64,000 nt of DNA from Anisodus tanguticus (Eukaryota; Streptophyta; Magnoliopsida; Solanales; Solanaceae). Shown here piece after piece: positions 61,544-64,000 of the stretch. A program made the translations under genes and the position numbers. The notes beneath the pieces were generated by a model. It searched no databases and was not told where the DNA came from. It saw nothing but the letters and a program-made list of their open reading frames with translations. Location of the stretch: contig CM067551.1 of assembly GCA_034509755.1 (NCBI GenBank), positions 11,528,501-11,592,500 on the forward strand, written 5' to 3'. Each line of letters begins with the position of its first letter. Within the stretch, counting starts at the first letter, position 1.

Positions 61544-62535
61544 CCAATGGTATATTCGAAAAGGAGAATGGAGGTTTCCGTTTTGTATCTTGATGATTCT
61601 TTTCCCGGTTTAGCCGTGGAATGTTAAAGTTGGACTGTCTTTAGATTGAGTCATTGAAGTACTCATCAATGATACATTTTGTCTTTGACAATAAGCTTCG
61701 GATATAAAAGAATTTGTCGCCATTTCTAACCTATGCTTTGCCATCTTTCTTATACTTGCTCTTTTGTTTGATCTATAGTTGAGAAGTAGATATGATAACA
61801 AGTATTCCTGTATGGGCCTTCCTTAAATAACAAGTAATCGTGGCATCCAATTGAAGAGAGTACTAGTTCTCAGTATCTAAGGAACAGGCACAAGGAAGAA
61901 AAACTTTATGAAAAAATTAGTTGGCTTTGCGAGACTTCAACTTGGTTCCCAAATTAGGGTGTGAGAGTTCCGTAGACTCATTTATGTATCTGTGGATTCA
62001 GATTCTTTAAGAAATTGAGGCTGATAGCTACAAGAAGCTGGTGATATGTTGATTAAATCCCTGAAAAGATTTCAAGTACATCTATTTTTAGCCTTAGAGA
62101 AATTTCAATTATTCTCATCCCCCTTTGATTTTGGACAGCAACCCTTTCTCTACTTGAATGGACAGAGAAATCAGTTTAACCCCAGAACTAGTGGACGTTG
62201 CTGTTAGTCCCATGACTACAAGTAGAACAATTTCAGCACTCCAAAGCTTAGGAAGTCGGAAATCAGTTGGAAGTTTTTCAAGAGCATTACTTCTATACAC
62301 TGTCATTTCCACATTATCAAATCACTCAAGATAATCATAGATAATTGTTCATAATAAGTGAGACTAGTAGATTCTAACAAGGAGAGTACCACTCTTTTAT
62401 TCATCAGATCAGCTTAATTGGTATATATAGTAGACATACTGTGTATAGTTTATTAGGTTTAATGCACTACTAACTGCAGTTCAATTTTGAACGTTTTAAC
62501 ACCAGTGGCTCTCACAGAAATTCAGAAATCCGCCT
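61544..62535. other. PHR2 3' flank
   Basis: Probable 3' UTR, then spacer. The minus-strand frame at 62115-62312 has no recognisable domain. Confidence 0.4.
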
Positions 62536-62650
62536 GGCAGAGTCTGCTGTTATCTGCCGTTCTGCAGCAATTTTGCTGGACACAAGATCAGGCAATGAGG
62601 TTCCAGCAACCAACACTGAATGCAATGGCATAAGGACTTACTCCTGCCGG
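62536..62650 (-). pseudogene. Fragment resembling plant MHX Mg2+/H+ exchanger
   Basis: The minus strand reads GVSPYAIAFSV, then, after a shift consistent with loss of two bases, VAGTSLPDLVSSKIAAERQ followed by ITADSA. This matches my recollection of the conserved exchanger-domain repeat of MHX (GTS-PDLVASKIAAERQ-TADSA). An acceptor-like CCGGCAG precedes it. After ADSA the frame loses homology and stops. No neighbouring exons were recognised, so it looks like an orphan gene fragment. The assignment rests on one motif. Confidence 0.5.
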
Positions 62651-62929
62651 TAAGTTGTGCACATGTCAATGCTACGGTTCATGTATCAAGCTGCATGCAG
62701 TACACAGGAAAGAGGTTCATCCTTAAATAAATATAATTCTAATAAGTACACTTATGAATATTCCTCTTTATATGAATGCTTTGGGCATACTTTTAAGTAG
62801 GCCTGGCCAGTGGGCCGGGTCTGGCGGGGTCGGGGTCGGGGCGGGACGGGCGAAGGGGTCGGGGTCGGGTCTGGCGGGACTTGCTCCAGTCCCGTCCCGA
62901 TCCCAATCCCAATCCCAATCCCGTCGGTG

Positions 62930-63146
62930 TGTTGTCATCAACATTAGTGGGTGTATCATCTAGATCATCGTCTAAATTAAAGTCTTCTTGAGTTCCAGAA
63001 AATAGTTCCTCGTCTAAATCTAATGGTATTGTAGGAAAATGTTGAGTATCAACAAAATCATCATGTGTAGGAATAAGATGACTAGAAGAAGTACCATTGC
63101 CCTGGTTGCCGCCCCTACTAGAAGAAACACCCTTACCCTTAAACAT
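62930..63146 (-). pseudogene. 5' stub of hAT transposase in copy 3
   Basis: The frame starts at 63146 and carries the Ser/Gly-rich start and the acidic DDDLDDTPTNVDD segment. It then runs into the terminal GC-rich arm. No catalytic part remains. Confidence 0.85.
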
Positions 63147-63479
63147 ATCATACCTCTTAATCCTTTCATTTTAATTATGATAATAAATAATTAAAGATAA
63201 TAAAATTAAGTGCGCTAAATAAAATAAACAGACAATAATAATTTAATAAAGGAACGAATGTACCAAACGCCGACGTAACATCGACGTATAATCGAGAGGT
63301 TGAAAATTGAAACTTTGCTCGATGGAAGATCATCAAGCTAGTTGCCAACTTCACTTCCAATTTCCAAATGAATAAATAAAATTGAATATTTAGTAAACAA
63401 TGTAGACTTGTAAAGAGATATATTGAGATATTAGAGAGATTGTAGGAAGATTTGTGAGAAAGATGAAGAGAAAATGAGT

Positions 63480-63488
63480 TATTTATAG
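63480..63488 (-). promoter_or_regulatory. TATA box of hAT copy 3
   Basis: CTATAAATA on the minus strand, conserved with copies 1 and 2. Confidence 0.55.
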
Positions 63489-63821
63489 TTGAAAAATTGG
63501 GTTAAAGTGTAAATATAATAACTTATGGGTTAAAAATAAATATTAAGGGGTAGGGGGGTTGAGGGAGGGGGGAGGCCTAAAATGGCCGTTGGCCAACGGC
63601 CAAAATCTAAAATGGTTGTTGGTGCAACGGCCATATTTGCAAAGGGGGGAAAAAGGGCGGGGTCGGGCTCGGGGCGAGCGGGCCTGGGGAAGGCTCGGGT
63701 CTGGCGGGACGAGACATTGTCCCGTCCCGAGTTCGAGTCCAGCTACCGTTTTTTTTTTTTTTTGAGCGGGACCGGGGCGGGGTCGGGCCGTCCCGGCCCA
63801 CTGGCCACCCTTACTTTTAAG

Positions 63822-64000
63822 GGGTCGTTTGGTTACCAGGATGGGATAGACAAGGATATCCCATAGGATTAGCTATCCCACCTTCTATATGGGATAGCTA
63901 ATCCCACCATTTTAGTACAAAATGATTCCCGGGACTAATTAATACCCATAACCAAATGCGGGATAAAATAATCCCGCATTTTATCCAACATTGTTATCCC
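63822..64000. mobile_element. GTCGTTTGGT-type MITE, cut by window end
   Basis: It starts GGGTCGTTTGGTTACCAGG immediately after the hAT copy 3 target duplication. It contains inverted GGGATAGC / GCTATCCC words and a CCCGGGAC word. Related to 32098-32350. The right end lies outside the window. Confidence 0.6.

Larger units (their letters stand above)
62798..63813 (-). mobile_element. hAT copy 3, internally deleted non-autonomous derivative
   Basis: A perfect 8-bp duplication CTTTTAAG (62790-62797 and 63814-63821) flanks the ends TAGGCCTGGCCAGTGGGCC and, inverted, TAAGGGTGGCCAGTGGGCC. The 5' half keeps the promoter and the first transposase codons. At about 62925-62930 the reading (NVDDNTPT) joins directly to the 3' GC-rich arm; about 2.4 kb present in copy 2 is missing. 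It shares with copy 2 the five-base insertion near the start codon, so both come from one lineage. Confidence 0.95.

Overview
The window is nuclear DNA of a flowering plant. Three intron-rich housekeeping genes, GT-AG introns of up to 5.3 kb, AT-rich spacers, LTR/LINE/SINE retroelements and many small DNA transposons all say so. The LINE tails (ending in TTG repeats) and the MITE families are of the kind common in Solanaceae, so a nightshade relative is the best guess; the species cannot be fixed from sequence alone. I found no bacterial-type operon, no CRISPR array and no new multi-gene system. The interest lies in repeat architecture and its contact with genes.

Layout. 1-174 (-): edge exon of an unidentified gene. 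2098-2607 (+): first DUF538 gene, with a 47-bp repeat in triplicate just before its ATG. 3787-7397: hAT transposon copy 1. 8944-11809: truncated Ty1/copia element. 12618-14224: nested MITEs. 14501-15559 (+): second DUF538 gene, with one intron. 16882-17190: probable TRIM remnant. 20800-25811: second, internally deleted copia element, joined to a cut-off Harbinger-like element (to 26802). 26948-27404: fold-back MITE with a 9-bp target duplication. 27584-32989 (+): U1A spliceosomal protein gene, 5 exons. 34600-37740: tandem duplication of the GCP4 upstream region. 37810-53158 (+): gamma-tubulin complex component 4 gene, 16 exons, with a 4-kb RTE-type LINE in intron 5. 54252-54514: SINE. 55104-61543 (+): PHR2-like photolyase/blue-light receptor gene, 4 exons, with hAT copy 2 in intron 1. 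62536-62650 (-): fragment resembling a magnesium/proton exchanger. 62798-63813: internally deleted hAT copy 3. 63822-64000: MITE cut by the window edge.

The genes act in unrelated processes: pre-mRNA splicing (U1A), microtubule nucleation (GCP4), flavoprotein light response or DNA repair (PHR2), and secreted DUF538 proteins. They share no operon-like logic. Many transposon insertions can be bounded exactly because target-site duplications survive, and several are confirmed by a matching empty site elsewhere in the window. Splice sites were assigned by reading frame, GT-AG rules and recalled family protein structure; no alignment was run.
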